From positions 744,001-808,000 of the forward strand of contig JAWKTN010000005.1 of assembly GCA_041399065.1 (NCBI GenBank): a DNA stretch of 64,000 bases, read 5' to 3'. Below, one piece after another: positions 26,530 through 36,095 of the stretch (its first letter is position 1; each line of letters opens with the position of its first letter). This stretch comes from JAGQPD01 sp020426865 (GTDB taxonomy: Bacteria; Planctomycetota; Planctomycetia; Pirellulales; Pirellulaceae). A program made the translations under genes and the position numbers. The notes under the pieces are model-generated. The model worked only from the letters and a program-made list of their open reading frames with translations. It was not told the origin of the DNA and did no database searches.

Positions 26530-26826
26530 TCAAAGGGAGACGACGATTTTGGCGTTGTCACGGACTGGTAGTTCGGTTAGGACATATCCGCCCCGGTTGA
26601 CGTAGTGGTTGCCGCTGAGAAGATAATCACCGTCGGGCGTGGCGACCAACGTCCAGATATGGGCGAGTGGATAGGAACGGACAAACGCATACTCCTCGCC
26701 GTAGGTTTCAAATAATGCACCGTTGTTACCGTCGCAGCTATACGGTGCGTCGGGGTTCAGGTGATTCGGTATCGGGCGGAAACGTTCCACAAACGCGTCA
26801 ACGTCGAGTTCAAGCTCTTCGGTCAT
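26530..26826 (-). CDS. Small plasmid protein of unknown function
   Basis: 98 residues; ATG with AAGGA about 7 bases upstream. Soluble, acidic N-terminus; the core (IWTLVATPDGDYLLSGNHYV, then GGYVLTELPV) is strand-rich. No family is recognised. It lies in a group of small minus-strand genes. Confidence 0.65.
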   Translation of the reverse strand: MTEELELDVDAFVERFRPIPNHLNPDAPYSCDGNNGALFETYGEEYAFVRSYPLAHIWTLVATPDGDYLLSGNHYVNRGGYVLTELPVRDNAKIVVSL

Positions 26827-26889
26827 AGGAAGTCCTTCATTGAGTTGCCGATCCCGGACGAAACCAGGACCGGCGGTTAAGATGTTCGA

Positions 26890-27198
26890 TTAGGCGACGG
26901 ACTGGGAGTCGTCGGTGACCGCCCCATCGGTTGCCTCGTCCATTTCGATGTTCTTGACCGGGAAGTCGTTCAGGAACCTCAACGCGGCGTTCAGTGCCTC
27001 GATCGTGAAGGGGATGTTCTCATGGTCGAGATAGATGCTCGAGCGGTTCCAACCGTTACCCGACTTGTACGAGCGTTGTACGTTGATCGAGCGATACGTC
27101 TTGCCATTTCGGACGTGTTCGAAGATGGCTGCGGAAATACCGCCGGGTAGGCGTTTTTGGAAAATAGGTTTACGGGGAGTTTTCTGATTGTCAGACAT
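26890..27198 (-). CDS. Small plasmid protein, paralogue of the one at 36096
   Basis: 102 residues from the ATG at 27198 (AAAGGAA upstream). The core YRSINVQRSYKSGNGWNRSS with IYL resembles YYSVKLERNYKDANGDYQST with SYL in the protein at 36096-36398. The family is a small all-beta protein common on plasmids and phages; its role is unknown, though binding to single-stranded DNA has the right look. A putative structured RNA element lies about 90 bases upstream. Confidence 0.7.
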   Translation of the reverse strand: MSDNQKTPRKPIFQKRLPGGISAAIFEHVRNGKTYRSINVQRSYKSGNGWNRSSIYLDHENIPFTIEALNAALRFLNDFPVKNIEMDEATDGAVTDDSQSVA

Positions 27199-27282
27199 AG
27201 ATTGGTTCCTTTCGTTTTCGTTACCGGCTGACACCACGTCGGCCTGATGGCCAAGCGACCAACACCCGGAGCAAGTCGCGAG

Positions 27283-27349
27283 TTTCCAGGATCAAAATTG
27301 GGGGGACCGCAGGCACTGCGCCGCGGGGGAGCCGATTTTGTCCTTGAAA
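27283..27349 (-). ncRNA. Putative structured RNA element in the 5' region (copy A)
   Basis: A long imperfect stem (TTTCCAGGATCAAAATTGG, 27283-27301, with 27332-27349) encloses a GC-rich core (GGGGGGACCGCAGGCACTG on the plus strand, then GCGCCGCGGGGG). An element at 45208-45276 has nearly the same core, but its outer stem has a different sequence that is still complementary. Both stand about 90-110 nt upstream of a minus-strand start codon. Strand is assumed from the downstream gene. It could be a cis-regulatory RNA, a small RNA or a palindromic DNA repeat. Confidence 0.5.
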
Positions 27350-27676
27350 GTTGGGACGCTGGGTGTAAGCCAAGCCATCCTGGATGCCGAGGTGGTGCTG
27401 GGTGGGACGAGACAATAGGGAACAAGGGCCGGGGCTTCAGAAAAATCTACCAGTTAAGCAGCTGACCGAGCCGCCACGAGTAGCTGTCTGCAAGGGACCT
27501 AAATCGATCTCCAAGGTCAGCGGGACGTGCCTGCATCGGCCGACCTGGAGGTCTAGGCAATGTAAGCAAATTGACGCTATCCGCCGGTTCACGTATTGAT
27601 CGAGTGGCCGGCTTGACGCATTCGCCTCGTCATGGCACATTTTTGCAAAAGCATTCCAGGGCAACGGGGGGACTTT

Positions 27677-28042
27677 GTGTTCATCGAAATTACGGGCGAG
27701 ACGGAGCGGATGGTACAAGCTGTGCTTAAGAGTGGTGCGTACGCAAACGGCGAAGAGCTTTTTGCAGCCTTGATGCGGCGATTCGCTTCGGCACCGGTGG
27801 CCGGTGAAGACTGTATTCCACGGACGGACGATTTCGAGTTGGATGAAGTGCTGCAATTTAAATTAGAAGCTGGGCAGGTGGGATGGTTGACGGAGGCCTG
27901 GGAAGATGAGGATGTACTTGCCGAGGCAGTGTGTCTTCCTTACGGCCCTGTATCCCTCGGAACAATCCACATGGCTATGGCCGCGATACCCGGCATTCTG
28001 GGTAGCAACGACCGTTTACGGGGCAGGGAGGACGATGGTTGA
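27677..28042 (+). CDS. Putative antitoxin of a PIN-domain pair
   Basis: 122 residues from a GTG preceded by GGGGGGA. The beginning (VFIEITGETERMVQAVLKSG, then NGEELFAALMRRF) resembles a VapB/RHH-type antitoxin; the remainder is acidic and of unknown type. It overlaps the PIN gene by four bases, as antitoxin genes usually do. Recognition is by position and short N-terminal likeness, so it is moderate. Confidence 0.55.
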   Translation: MFIEITGETERMVQAVLKSGAYANGEELFAALMRRFASAPVAGEDCIPRTDDFELDEVLQFKLEAGQVGWLTEAWEDEDVLAEAVCLPYGPVSLGTIHMAMAAIPGILGSNDRLRGREDDG

Positions 28043-28518
28043 CCTGGTACTTTCTGGATGCCAGTGCCCTTTTGAAACGCTACCATTTAGAAACAGGCTC
28101 TGACGCGATACACACGTTGTTTGACGATCCGTCGGCGAGTTGTGTTACATCTCGCTTGGCGCTGCTTGATGTTCAATGCGTACTAGCAGGGCAGCAGCGA
28201 ATGGGTAAACTCCTTTCGGGCACTGTGAGCGAAGTACGCAACCATTGGTTAAGCGAAGTGCGTGAGCGGAAGCTATTCGTGTTGGCGTTTCGTGCCTACC
28301 ATTTTCGAATTGCCGCGCGGCTACTTGTGACGCACGGCCTTGCATTGCCCATGGATACACTGTCAGCGGTTCATTTGGCAAGTGCCATGGATTTACGGGC
28401 GAGAGGTCGAGCGGATGTGGTGGTGACCGCTAATGCGGCATTCGGAGCCGTTGCAAAGCAGGCGGGGTTTCTGGTGATGAATCCGGAAAATAGAGACCGA
28501 CGGGACGACCTTGATTAA
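28039..28518 (+). CDS. PIN-domain toxin (VapC-like ribonuclease)
   Basis: 159 residues from TTG at 28039 with GGGAGGA upstream. PIN-domain landmarks are YFLDASALLKRY (first Asp), an acidic residue in the middle (LALLDVQ region), PMDTLSAVHLASAMDL (third Asp plus helix) and VVTANAAFGAVAKQAG (fourth position, usually D, here N/A). Such toxins cleave tRNA or mRNA. The final acidic position appears changed, so activity is not certain. Confidence 0.75.
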   Translation: MTWYFLDASALLKRYHLETGSDAIHTLFDDPSASCVTSRLALLDVQCVLAGQQRMGKLLSGTVSEVRNHWLSEVRERKLFVLAFRAYHFRIAARLLVTHGLALPMDTLSAVHLASAMDLRARGRADVVVTANAAFGAVAKQAGFLVMNPENRDRRDDLD

Positions 28519-28791
28519 CGGCAGATGACCGCATTCGGGTAGTCTAGGCATCGAAAATGCGGTGTGTTCCCCGCTTGTTACGGAGACGGCTAACGCGAAG
28601 CTGACCATGCTGCACGTGCGACATTGCTGTGCCGCCGTCAATATGGCTCGGATCAAGGCCCAATGCTAGCACCGTGGCAGAGCCATTTATTCGGAACTTT
28701 ATCTACTTCAATATTGGATGTTGCGGTATAATCCTCCACACACCTACGGAGAGACTGGCATGTGTCCCTGAGACTCTTACATGTGCCAAGT

Positions 28792-28837
28792 GGGCAAGAT
28801 GCTCTTGCCCCTGGCGCCAACTGATGGCTCCAGGGGC
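28792..28837 (+). repeat. Two overlapping, mutually exclusive hairpins
   Basis: GGGCAAGA/TCTTGCCC (28792-28799 and 28803-28810) and GCCCCTGGCGCCA with 28825-28837 (12 of 13 pairs) share the bases 28807-28810, so only one can form. No T-run follows on either strand. It lies in a 450-bp gap without a gene (28519-28970) and could be an attenuator-like switch or a remnant. Confidence 0.4.
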
Positions 28838-28970
28838 GATCCTATTCCATTTTTCCTGACCAGGTTCTGGGTAGCCGACAGCTTCCAGACGGCAACCGCA
28901 GACGTAACGTCGTACAAACACACAGTGGCCAGGGCGCAGGTGAATTCGTTTCGGGGCCACGACGAGTCTT

Positions 28971-29372
28971 CTATCGTCCCTTCTGGTCCGAAGCCCGGTT
29001 TTCTTCCATACCGGCGAATTGCTGTTGCACGAAAGGACTTAGGCGTGCGATGGCGAGCTCCGCGAATCCCGATGGAGCGCGTTCTCCAGTATCCGTAACG
29101 ACGCCAGCCCGGCACAACGTGTCGAGCAACCCTTCGTTTTCACCATAGTCCTTGATGTAAATACAGCCGTGTGGGGGTGAGGAGGCTGGCAGGCACACGG
29201 TTGCCCGAGCGATCTGATCGTTGTTTTCCAGATCGACGAGCCGCAAGCACAAGCCGCCTGAGGCAAAGCGGTCCATCAGCAGCTGACATTGGTAGCCAGC
29301 GAAATCGACCTCTATGAGATTGCCTTCCTGATCCTCGACGAAACGCGACGCGTGGTGTTCTGTCCATGACAT
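28971..29372 (-). CDS. Plasmid protein resembling DUF4313
   Basis: 133 residues. The core reads GYQCQLLMDRFASGGLCLRL, then ATVCLP and IYIKDYGENEGLLDTLCRAG, which fits the small DUF4313-like proteins found on conjugative elements (strand-rich, with the KDY.EN.G...L...G end). Function of the family is unknown. The start has a weak ribosome-binding site. Confidence 0.65.
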   Translation of the reverse strand: MSWTEHHASRFVEDQEGNLIEVDFAGYQCQLLMDRFASGGLCLRLVDLENNDQIARATVCLPASSPPHGCIYIKDYGENEGLLDTLCRAGVVTDTGERAPSGFAELAIARLSPFVQQQFAGMEENRASDQKGR

Positions 29373-30047
29373 CGAATTGTCGTGGCACAGTTGTGACGAT
29401 TTGTCAAGTAACGGGACCAGCCTCGGTTGTGATGTCCTGAGATGGTTAGGAAACCCGTGATGCTGAGCTGTTGCGCCGCGTCGAGAGAATTTTGCCGACG
29501 GGAAGTCATACCGGCCGACCTTCGCCAGGAAGCTGAGCCGTGAAGAGGTCGATAGGAGGTGGCGACCAACCGAAAAAATGAAACGCTAAGCCCCAAAACG
29601 CGTTGGCGTCACGCCGAACGCACAAAACCAAAGCCCGTAAGTGCGTCGGTCTTTTCGACCGACGCGCGCAGCTGACCGGCCAAGTGCGTAAGGACACGCC
29701 CACCTGTGCAGCGACGGCATCGTCAGGATGGGGATTCGATCGCCGGGAAGTTCCGTGGTCGATCTGACGGCGCAACTTGAGCGATCGGCGTCTCCGACTG
29801 CAGATGCGCGAAAAGCTAAGCCGCTGAAGGTCATCCAACCGACTCGCCAGAGGAAAACAGCGAAGTCGCGTTGGATTGATGTGACCGCCAGCACAAAGAG
29901 ATCTGCCAAATTGCAGGCGGGAGAAGGGACCTTTGAGCTTGTGCCGAACGGGATTTTGAGTTTTTTTTGCAGTCGGGAGTTGCGCTTTGGCCAAAATGAA
30001 CATCCAAACCTGTAGAGAACGAGTGCTTGCAGGAAACGAGGGTGAAA
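29373..30047. other. Intergenic region with a strong hairpin
   Basis: About 675 bases without a convincing gene. A 9-bp hairpin GCGTCGGTC-TTTTC-GACCGACGC lies at 29643-29665, without a T-run after it. The promoter of the sigma-factor operon should be close to 30040. Confidence 0.45.
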
Positions 30048-30611
30048 ATGAACCAACGCGTCCGACAATTGCTCGCCATTCTCGAATCGCACGGCAGCCG
30101 CATTCACGTGCTGCTGACCCGACTTACGATGTGCGAGAGCACGGCTGAGGACTTGCTGCAAGAGTTGTTTCTCCGACTCAGCAAAAGCGAGTCCTTTGGC
30201 AATGCCCGTGACCAAACTGCTTACGCGATTCGCACGGCGACCAATCTGGCTTTCGAGTGGCGACGAATACAACAAAAAAGAGTTAGGTCGGAAAGCCTCA
30301 CGGACGATCCGGTCGCTCCCACATCATCCCCTGATGATTCACTAGAGCGACGCGAATCCTGCGCCCAAGTCCTTCATGCACTCGATCAGCTTTCAGAAAT
30401 CAGCCGGCAAGTGATTGTGCTCCATCGACTCGAAGAACAGTCATATGAGTCGATTGCTGCGCAGCTGCAGAAGACGCCGCATCAGGTGCGAGCGATCTGT
30501 AGCAAAGGGGTCGCTCAACTTCGGCAGATTCTCGCCGATCCGACGAATCCCCACTTGTCCGGCTCAAGTACCCCCTCGCTCCGAGAGGGGGATTCGAACC
30601 AACGGAGGTAG
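30048..30611 (+). CDS. ECF-type RNA polymerase sigma factor
   Basis: 187 residues from the ATG at 30048 (GAGGGTG upstream). Region 2 is visible in STAEDLLQELFLRLSKSE and the following aromatic/basic helix (LAFEWRRIQQKR); region 4 in SYESIAAQLQKTPHQVRAI. It lies 2 bases before the gene for a membrane-anchored protein that is the likely anti-sigma partner. The pair resembles planctomycete chromosomal signalling units and may be captured cargo. Confidence 0.85.
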   Translation: MNQRVRQLLAILESHGSRIHVLLTRLTMCESTAEDLLQELFLRLSKSESFGNARDQTAYAIRTATNLAFEWRRIQQKRVRSESLTDDPVAPTSSPDDSLERRESCAQVLHALDQLSEISRQVIVLHRLEEQSYESIAAQLQKTPHQVRAICSKGVAQLRQILADPTNPHLSGSSTPSLREGDSNQRR

Positions 30612-30613
30612 CA

Positions 30614-31771
30614 ATGACACATGCTGACCAAAGAATCGTGCAGAGAATCGATGAGTTGAAAGAAATCACGCCATCGAACGAGTCGACTAACGCTGCGATC
30701 TATAAAGTTCGTAGTGTTTTGGAAGAGAGCGAACCCACGTCAGCCGTATCGAAGAAGGCCGCATGGTCTACTGGGTGGCGAATCATTGCGGGTGTCGCCA
30801 TTGCTGCGTCCTTGATCTTGGCCGCGACCCTTCTTCCGTTTGGCTCGTCGTCTTTGGCATTTGCTGAAGTACAACAGCAGCTCAGCCAGCTCCGCAACGT
30901 TACGTATAACTTCGTGGTAGGTGAGCGATCGACGAAGTACATTGCTTCGGGAACGTTCCTTCGCCATGAGGCAGATCAGATCGTACACATCCTTCGTCCG
31001 GACGTGAAGAAGACCCTACAACTTGACCATAACCAGAAACAAGCCGTTTTCTTTCACGACAACCGGAAGCAACCGTCGCCCCCAACGGACTATGTCGAAC
31101 GACTGCGTACGATTTCCGCCGATTCGGTCAGAGAGCTTGGCAAAAAGGTGATCAACGGTAAGTCTGTGATTGGGTTCGCCGTTCCTGAGACAGGTAGTCC
31201 GAACGGTATGCCTATGGAAGTTTGGGTTGATCCGGCTACGCGTTTGCCGGTAAAAGTGATTGCCCGCGGAAGTCGCATCCTGGAGGACTTCCAGTTCAAC
31301 GTGGACCTACCAGCGGACACGTTTGAACTGAACGTGCCGGATGGATACTTTGTTGAAAATAAGTATGCTGAACCGCAGGCACCGGCGCGGCTGGATGGAG
31401 ACGAACTTGAGAGATATCGTGCGTGGGCCGCAGATCCCGAACGGACGGCGGAACAGTCGGTGGAGGCATTCCTCAAGTTGTATTCGGCGGGTGAATCACA
31501 GCTGGCGAAGACGCTGGGGATCAACCCACCCGGTGACGATCTCCGCAAACTCGACGGTTTTCACGATTTGCGAATCGAATCGACTTACAATCATCCCGGC
31601 GATACCAATCGATTTCTAGCCGTGACGAACGCCGTAGTCTCCTATCGCGGACAACGAGCCGCACTGGTCATCACGACAACGAGACGTGACGGCAGATGGT
31701 TGGTGGAGGACGTTGACTTGGAATCCGAGGATGATATTGAGAAAGAGATTCATCGCTTCCTAAACGAATAG
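30614..31771 (+). CDS. Membrane-anchored anti-sigma-like protein with LolA-like domain
   Basis: 385 residues; ATG with GGAGG 8 bases upstream. A cytoplasmic N-terminus of about 55 residues, one membrane segment (IIAGVAIAASLILAATLLPF, about 56-76) and an external domain starting AFAEVQQQLSQLRNVTYNF. The external part, with its repeated beta strands and a VWVDPATRLPVKVI motif, resembles the LolA/LolB-like fold found fused behind sigma factors in planctomycetes. It is followed by a hairpin terminator. Anti-sigma function is inferred from the operon. Confidence 0.75.
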   Translation: MTHADQRIVQRIDELKEITPSNESTNAAIYKVRSVLEESEPTSAVSKKAAWSTGWRIIAGVAIAASLILAATLLPFGSSSLAFAEVQQQLSQLRNVTYNFVVGERSTKYIASGTFLRHEADQIVHILRPDVKKTLQLDHNQKQAVFFHDNRKQPSPPTDYVERLRTISADSVRELGKKVINGKSVIGFAVPETGSPNGMPMEVWVDPATRLPVKVIARGSRILEDFQFNVDLPADTFELNVPDGYFVENKYAEPQAPARLDGDELERYRAWAADPERTAEQSVEAFLKLYSAGESQLAKTLGINPPGDDLRKLDGFHDLRIESTYNHPGDTNRFLAVTNAVVSYRGQRAALVITTTRRDGRWLVEDVDLESEDDIEKEIHRFLNE

Positions 31772-31800
31772 CCGAAACGTACCGGCCCGGCAATGACGTA

Positions 31801-31824
31801 GCCAGCCACAGTTCTGTGGCTGGC
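31801..31824 (+). terminator. Hairpin terminator after the sigma/anti-sigma operon
   Basis: A 10-bp stem GCCAGCCACA with TGTGGCTGGC and a GTTC loop, 30 bases after the stop codon, followed by CGTTGTTATC. The T-run is interrupted, so its strength is uncertain. Confidence 0.55.
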
Positions 31825-32507
31825 CGTTGTTATCAACTCGATTGACTATTCGCGGTGGTGGCGCCTGGCAGCGTACGGAGGGCTCCGTTCGTGCACAAGG
31901 ACGAACCGTCCTGAGTCACGAACGCCCCGGGGGTGATTGGCAATAATTTCAGGAATATACTTGGCGCGAACTGGGGGCTTAGCTGCATTGCATCATCGTC
32001 CGACGCCAGTTCGCGTAACAGGGGCATATGGCACATGTCGACGTGACACTTCGCAGCGTCGGTGGGCGCAACCGAAGTCGCATCGGTCAGAATGTGTCCG
32101 ACGCAGTTTGGGCCGTTCGCTCGGACACGCCGGATTCATCGGTCGACGCCGGTTTTGGACTTTCGATGTCCGACCGCTTTCCGGAAAATCTCACGCGCCG
32201 AGGGCGGAAATATCGGCGTTTTCAAGTAGTGTGGCATCGTCGGCAAGCATCCATTTGGGGGAAGGTCGGTCCCGACAACTTGTCCGTAGTCTAATTTGGT
32301 CGTCACATTCGAAATTGGAGTCGGGAGTCACCGTGACAATAAGGACAGGCCACCGATGTCGCTGAATGTGTGGGGTCTGACGCATTGTCCATGGATCATC
32401 CTCGCCTCGCCTCCGACGCCTTAAGGTCACGTCTATTTGGCCGAAAAACGGGTCATCGGACGTTTCCGGGCCTTTCGTGAGGAAACACATCACGGCCAAA
32501 TGTAAAC
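31825..32507. other. Intergenic region without a recognised gene
   Basis: About 680 bases. Open frames on both strands are short or overlap each other without codon bias. Nothing is recognised. Confidence 0.45.
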
Positions 32508-33395
32508 CTAAATGGCGGCGCAGGCTTTGCCGGATTTCCGAGCTGCCAGATACCCCTCGTTCAAGTCGCGATACCCCCGGTAGGTATCCGACTTATCTAC
32601 GATTGCTGCGTTCGGCAACGCTTTGACGAAGGATTCGAGTAAGCGTTCCCCCGCCGCATCATGGTCGCGATAGACGTCAATGCGTTCGGCGCCTAGCTCA
32701 CCAATGCGGGCAATCGCCCGTTCTGCAAGTGACACCGAATTGAGCACAATCACCGTGTCGCCTAATGTGTCTCCCGCGATCTGGACCGCGGTCAAATAAT
32801 CGAACAACCCTTCGAACACGCTGACGCGGCGACTATCCCCTGGTATCGTCGTAATGTCCTTGCTGCCCAACGAGCCTTTCCAGAATGGGTTCCGTAGCTC
32901 ATACCCGCCGCTGTCATTGAGGAGCCCCAGGGCAAAGTAGTCCTTGCCTTTGGCACGATAGTGCACTTCCTTGACGGTTCCGACAGCTATCGTCGGATCA
33001 ATCCCGCGTTGCTTCAGGTAGGCACGTAGCGAGCGGGCATGTACCGGCTGTGTGCGGATAAGTTCCGGAGCCGCCGGTGCTGGTGGTGATTTCTTTGCAG
33101 GAGCAACACATGGAGGAGGGGGGCCGTTGCCGAATAAACGTTCGAGCCTGGCAAGAGCATCGGCGACCTTTGGCAGGCCTTCGATGCGTTGAATAAGGTC
33201 GAGGGCATCTCCGCCTTTGCCTTCTCCGAAATCCCAGAAGCTGTTGGCATCGGGGTCAACTTTGAACGACGGTGTCGTCTCAATACGAAACGGGCTCAAG
33301 TACCACAACTGGTTCTGGCCACGGCGCTCTGGCGTATGGCCAAGTCGCTGCAGCACGTCTTCCAATGGGATGGCCTTGGCTTGTTTAATGTTCAT
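32508..33395 (-). CDS. Toprim-domain primase-like protein
   Basis: 295 residues. The N-terminal part (VLQRLGHTPERRGQNQLWYL, then SFKVDPDANSFWDFGEGKGG) has the shape of the primase zinc-binding domain of mobile-element primases, but no CHC2 cysteines are present. The C-terminal part is a Toprim fold: VFEGLFDYLTAVQ (Glu) and YRDHDAAGERLL (DxD). Such proteins make primers for replication or transfer. It lies 95 bases downstream of the large ParB gene. Confidence 0.85.
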   Translation of the reverse strand: MNIKQAKAIPLEDVLQRLGHTPERRGQNQLWYLSPFRIETTPSFKVDPDANSFWDFGEGKGGDALDLIQRIEGLPKVADALARLERLFGNGPPPPCVAPAKKSPPAPAAPELIRTQPVHARSLRAYLKQRGIDPTIAVGTVKEVHYRAKGKDYFALGLLNDSGGYELRNPFWKGSLGSKDITTIPGDSRRVSVFEGLFDYLTAVQIAGDTLGDTVIVLNSVSLAERAIARIGELGAERIDVYRDHDAAGERLLESFVKALPNAAIVDKSDTYRGYRDLNEGYLAARKSGKACAAI

Positions 33396-33490
33396 GGAGT
33401 CATACTACCTGTCCAAAGCGGAAAACAAAGTGACAGTTTCATGAAGAGTGAGTTGTTGGCGGCAGTGCTCGTACTGCCGCCATGTGATCG

Positions 33491-35323
33491 TCAAGTTTGA
33501 GCAACGGTAAGTGCCATACCCTCCGGAAGCCATGAGGTGATGAGTTCAGCCTCCGACGCAGAATGGCTGGACGGAGAGTCGAACGCATGGTGCAGGATCG
33601 CCACGAGCCCGGCCTTCTTCGTCTGCCGGTGCGTATGCGCCCAGGATTCACCCCAGAATTGCGTGCCGATCGCAAGCAGCTCTGATTTCGGAACTCGGCT
33701 CAGGAAATTCTCCGCGGTAGGACGCCAGTGTGACACAACGTCCACGGCAAGCCTTTCGGCAATCGCCTCGAATTCGGAGTGGCCGGTAGGCGAATTGCTT
33801 AGCTGCGGCCGAAGGGATACCGCAACGCAAGCCGCCAGTAGCTGTTGTTTATCGGAAAGTGCAAGGCGGCAAAAGGCAGTAAATCGTCGGGATGGATCGT
33901 CTTCGTTCAGCCAGGCAAGTGGCAGGGAGTCGAACAGTTCGCGTTCCTCGGCTTTCATGGCCGACAGGGTAGCATCGTTGTAAAGTGTTACGGGATAGTA
34001 ATACTCGTTCACTGACGCACCAAGCCAAGTACATGACGAAGTCCCGAATTGTCTACAGCTGAGGGCGTAGACCAAGGCGTCGAACGAAGCATCGAAGTTC
34101 GAAGCCAGTGACCTCCTGGCCGCATGCAGGCGGTAGCTTTGGAGACGTTCGCACAGGCGTTCGCTATAGCGAGGCTTTGTTGCGGGAGCATCATCACCTT
34201 GCTCTTCGTTGCGTGACGGGATCTTCTGGCCGGGGCGAAGTAACCCTTCGTAGATATCAATACCTTGGTAGCCAAGCGTTACGACGCAACCGGCGAGGGC
34301 TCGTTCCTCGGCGGTAAAGCCGTTAAAGGCATTCAGCCGTATCTGAAGTGCATCAAACTCCTGCCGAAGCGATATGAACTCATCGTTGCTGTCGTCCTCA
34401 TCGGCAAGCTGATCAAGTTGAACGGAAAGTTCGTCGAATTGTTCGCGTAAGTCGAACGGCGGTTCGCCAAGCGAATGCGGATAGATCCGTCGGTACTTGG
34501 CCCGCTCGTCGTATGGAAAACTCTGGCGAACCTCAACCCACGACCACGTGTCACGAAGCTTTTCCGCCTCCTCTTCTAAACGTTCATGGACGAGTTGTTC
34601 GAGTAGCTCGACATCCTCGAGGTAGCAGTCCTTCTTGAACAGATCTTGTTGTATGCGCCCTCCCGCTTCTTGGTACGCATCGAGGCCGACGAGTGCAACA
34701 CGGCGGTCATCGCTTCGGACCATGTTTTCGGTGAGTGCTCGCCGTACTGCGCCAGCATTATTCGCTTCCCAGCTCTGACGAAACCGTTCGTATACGGTTT
34801 GTTGTTTAGCGTGATCATCCGTGAGCGTGTAGGCCATCAGCACGTCAAGCGAGAGTTCATCGTCGCGGAATGCCTGGATGACGCCAGGCGAGACGCGGCC
34901 GAGTTTGAGACGCTGGTGAACAAGCTCCTCGCGGATACCAAAACGAGCTGCGATATCGCCGGTGCTTTGGCCTTGTTCGACAAGTCTGGACCAAGCGTCA
35001 AACTGGTCAGCTGGGTGCATGGCCTCCCGCACCGTGTTTTCAGCAAGACTGAACTCCTCCGCTCTATCGGGCGGGACTATTTCGCACGGTACGGCGTGAT
35101 CGTCGGGCAGGCGTCCATCGGCCCGCAATTGCTGCAAAGCGGCCAGCCGCCGACCGCCGGCGATCACTTCATATCTGTCGTCAACGCGGACGACAAGCAG
35201 GTTTTCTAGCAGGCCGTGCGCGGCGATACTGGCGACCAGTTCGCCAACATGAAGGTCAGGGTGCGTCTTGCGGACGTTGTATTTACCGGATTTCGCCAAA
35301 TGTTTTAGGGGAATTAATGGCAT
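33491..35323 (-). CDS. Large ParB/RepB/Spo0J-family protein
   Basis: 610 residues; ATG with AGGAGA upstream. Residues 1-105 are a ParB N-terminal domain (LVASIAAHGLLENLLVV, IAGGRRLAAL, SLAENTVREAMHP), about 115-150 an HTH (STGDIAARFGIREELVHQRL). The remaining 450 residues include an acidic coiled-coil region (about 270-340) and an unrecognised C-terminal domain. Large ParB proteins of this kind occur on planctomycete and proteobacterial mobile elements, where they may regulate or process DNA rather than segregate it. Confidence 0.85.
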   Translation of the reverse strand: MPLIPLKHLAKSGKYNVRKTHPDLHVGELVASIAAHGLLENLLVVRVDDRYEVIAGGRRLAALQQLRADGRLPDDHAVPCEIVPPDRAEEFSLAENTVREAMHPADQFDAWSRLVEQGQSTGDIAARFGIREELVHQRLKLGRVSPGVIQAFRDDELSLDVLMAYTLTDDHAKQQTVYERFRQSWEANNAGAVRRALTENMVRSDDRRVALVGLDAYQEAGGRIQQDLFKKDCYLEDVELLEQLVHERLEEEAEKLRDTWSWVEVRQSFPYDERAKYRRIYPHSLGEPPFDLREQFDELSVQLDQLADEDDSNDEFISLRQEFDALQIRLNAFNGFTAEERALAGCVVTLGYQGIDIYEGLLRPGQKIPSRNEEQGDDAPATKPRYSERLCERLQSYRLHAARRSLASNFDASFDALVYALSCRQFGTSSCTWLGASVNEYYYPVTLYNDATLSAMKAEERELFDSLPLAWLNEDDPSRRFTAFCRLALSDKQQLLAACVAVSLRPQLSNSPTGHSEFEAIAERLAVDVVSHWRPTAENFLSRVPKSELLAIGTQFWGESWAHTHRQTKKAGLVAILHHAFDSPSSHSASEAELITSWLPEGMALTVAQT

Positions 35324-35359
35324 AGGGTGTTTCTCCTAGAAAAAGTGGGATGAATTAGG

Positions 35360-35779
35360 TCAGTGTTCGGATGGCAGGTAAAGCGTCCAGACGTCACCGT
35401 CGTAGCCTGCCCAGACGTCGATACGGTCGAGCGGGAAGTCGGTAAAGAGGATGTCTTGACGGACGAACGGTAACTCTCCGGCGTCTGCTTCCGCAAACAG
35501 TACGGCCTTGCTGCCCGTCACTTCCAGTCGCCAGAAATGCATCGACTGGATGCGGTGGTCTTGTTGCATCGCTGCCATCATGACCGGACTTCCGAAATAC
35601 GACGCGATCGCGTCAATGAGCCAATAGGCATGGCCCTTTTCGGCGACGTATCGAACGCCAGGCGAATAGATGACCTTGGGGTTGAGCGGATGACGGAATC
35701 GCTGAAGGTCGCCCGTGAACTGGGCTAGCTCCGCGTGAGTGAGCGTGTCAGTGTCATGTTGGGTAGTAGCGTGTGACAT
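35360..35779 (-). CDS. DUF6876-like plasmid protein
   Basis: 139 residues from the ATG at 35779, preceded by AGGAGA. The sequence TGDLQRFRHPLNPKVIYSPG, AYWLIDAIASYFGSP and VWTLYLPSEH matches small proteins of the DUF6876 type that accompany ParB and primase genes on mobile elements. Function unknown. It lies just upstream of the large ParB gene on the same strand. Confidence 0.75.
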   Translation of the reverse strand: MSHATTQHDTDTLTHAELAQFTGDLQRFRHPLNPKVIYSPGVRYVAEKGHAYWLIDAIASYFGSPVMMAAMQQDHRIQSMHFWRLEVTGSKAVLFAEADAGELPFVRQDILFTDFPLDRIDVWAGYDGDVWTLYLPSEH

Positions 35780-36095
35780 AGTCGTTCTCCTGTGGAAAGG
35801 GTGGCAAAGGCCTACGACCGTCGTGGCCTTTGTGGCCATTAACCCACGAACCGCCAAAGCCCAGCTGCAAGCGAAAGACCGAAGGCTTCCCTTGGGAAAG
35901 CGGTCTTGCAGCTTGATTCGCCAACGGCGAATGAACGGCTGCGGCTTGCGGGTCGTATTCTCTGCCACAAAAAGGCTTGATAGGCGGGCGAGGCCGCTGC
36001 CTTGAGAGAAAGGGCCGTCATTACGTAGTTGACAACGATGTGGCGTTCCTATACGCCTCGTTACGATCCATTAACCAACGTGAAAGGAATGAACT

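Noticed and set aside
29643..29665. A terminator
   Set aside because: The hairpin is strong but there is no T-run on either side and no gene ends just before it.
29586..30275. A 229-residue minus-strand frame overlapping the sigma-factor gene
   Set aside because: It is antisense to a clear ECF sigma factor; its other half has no motif or start site.
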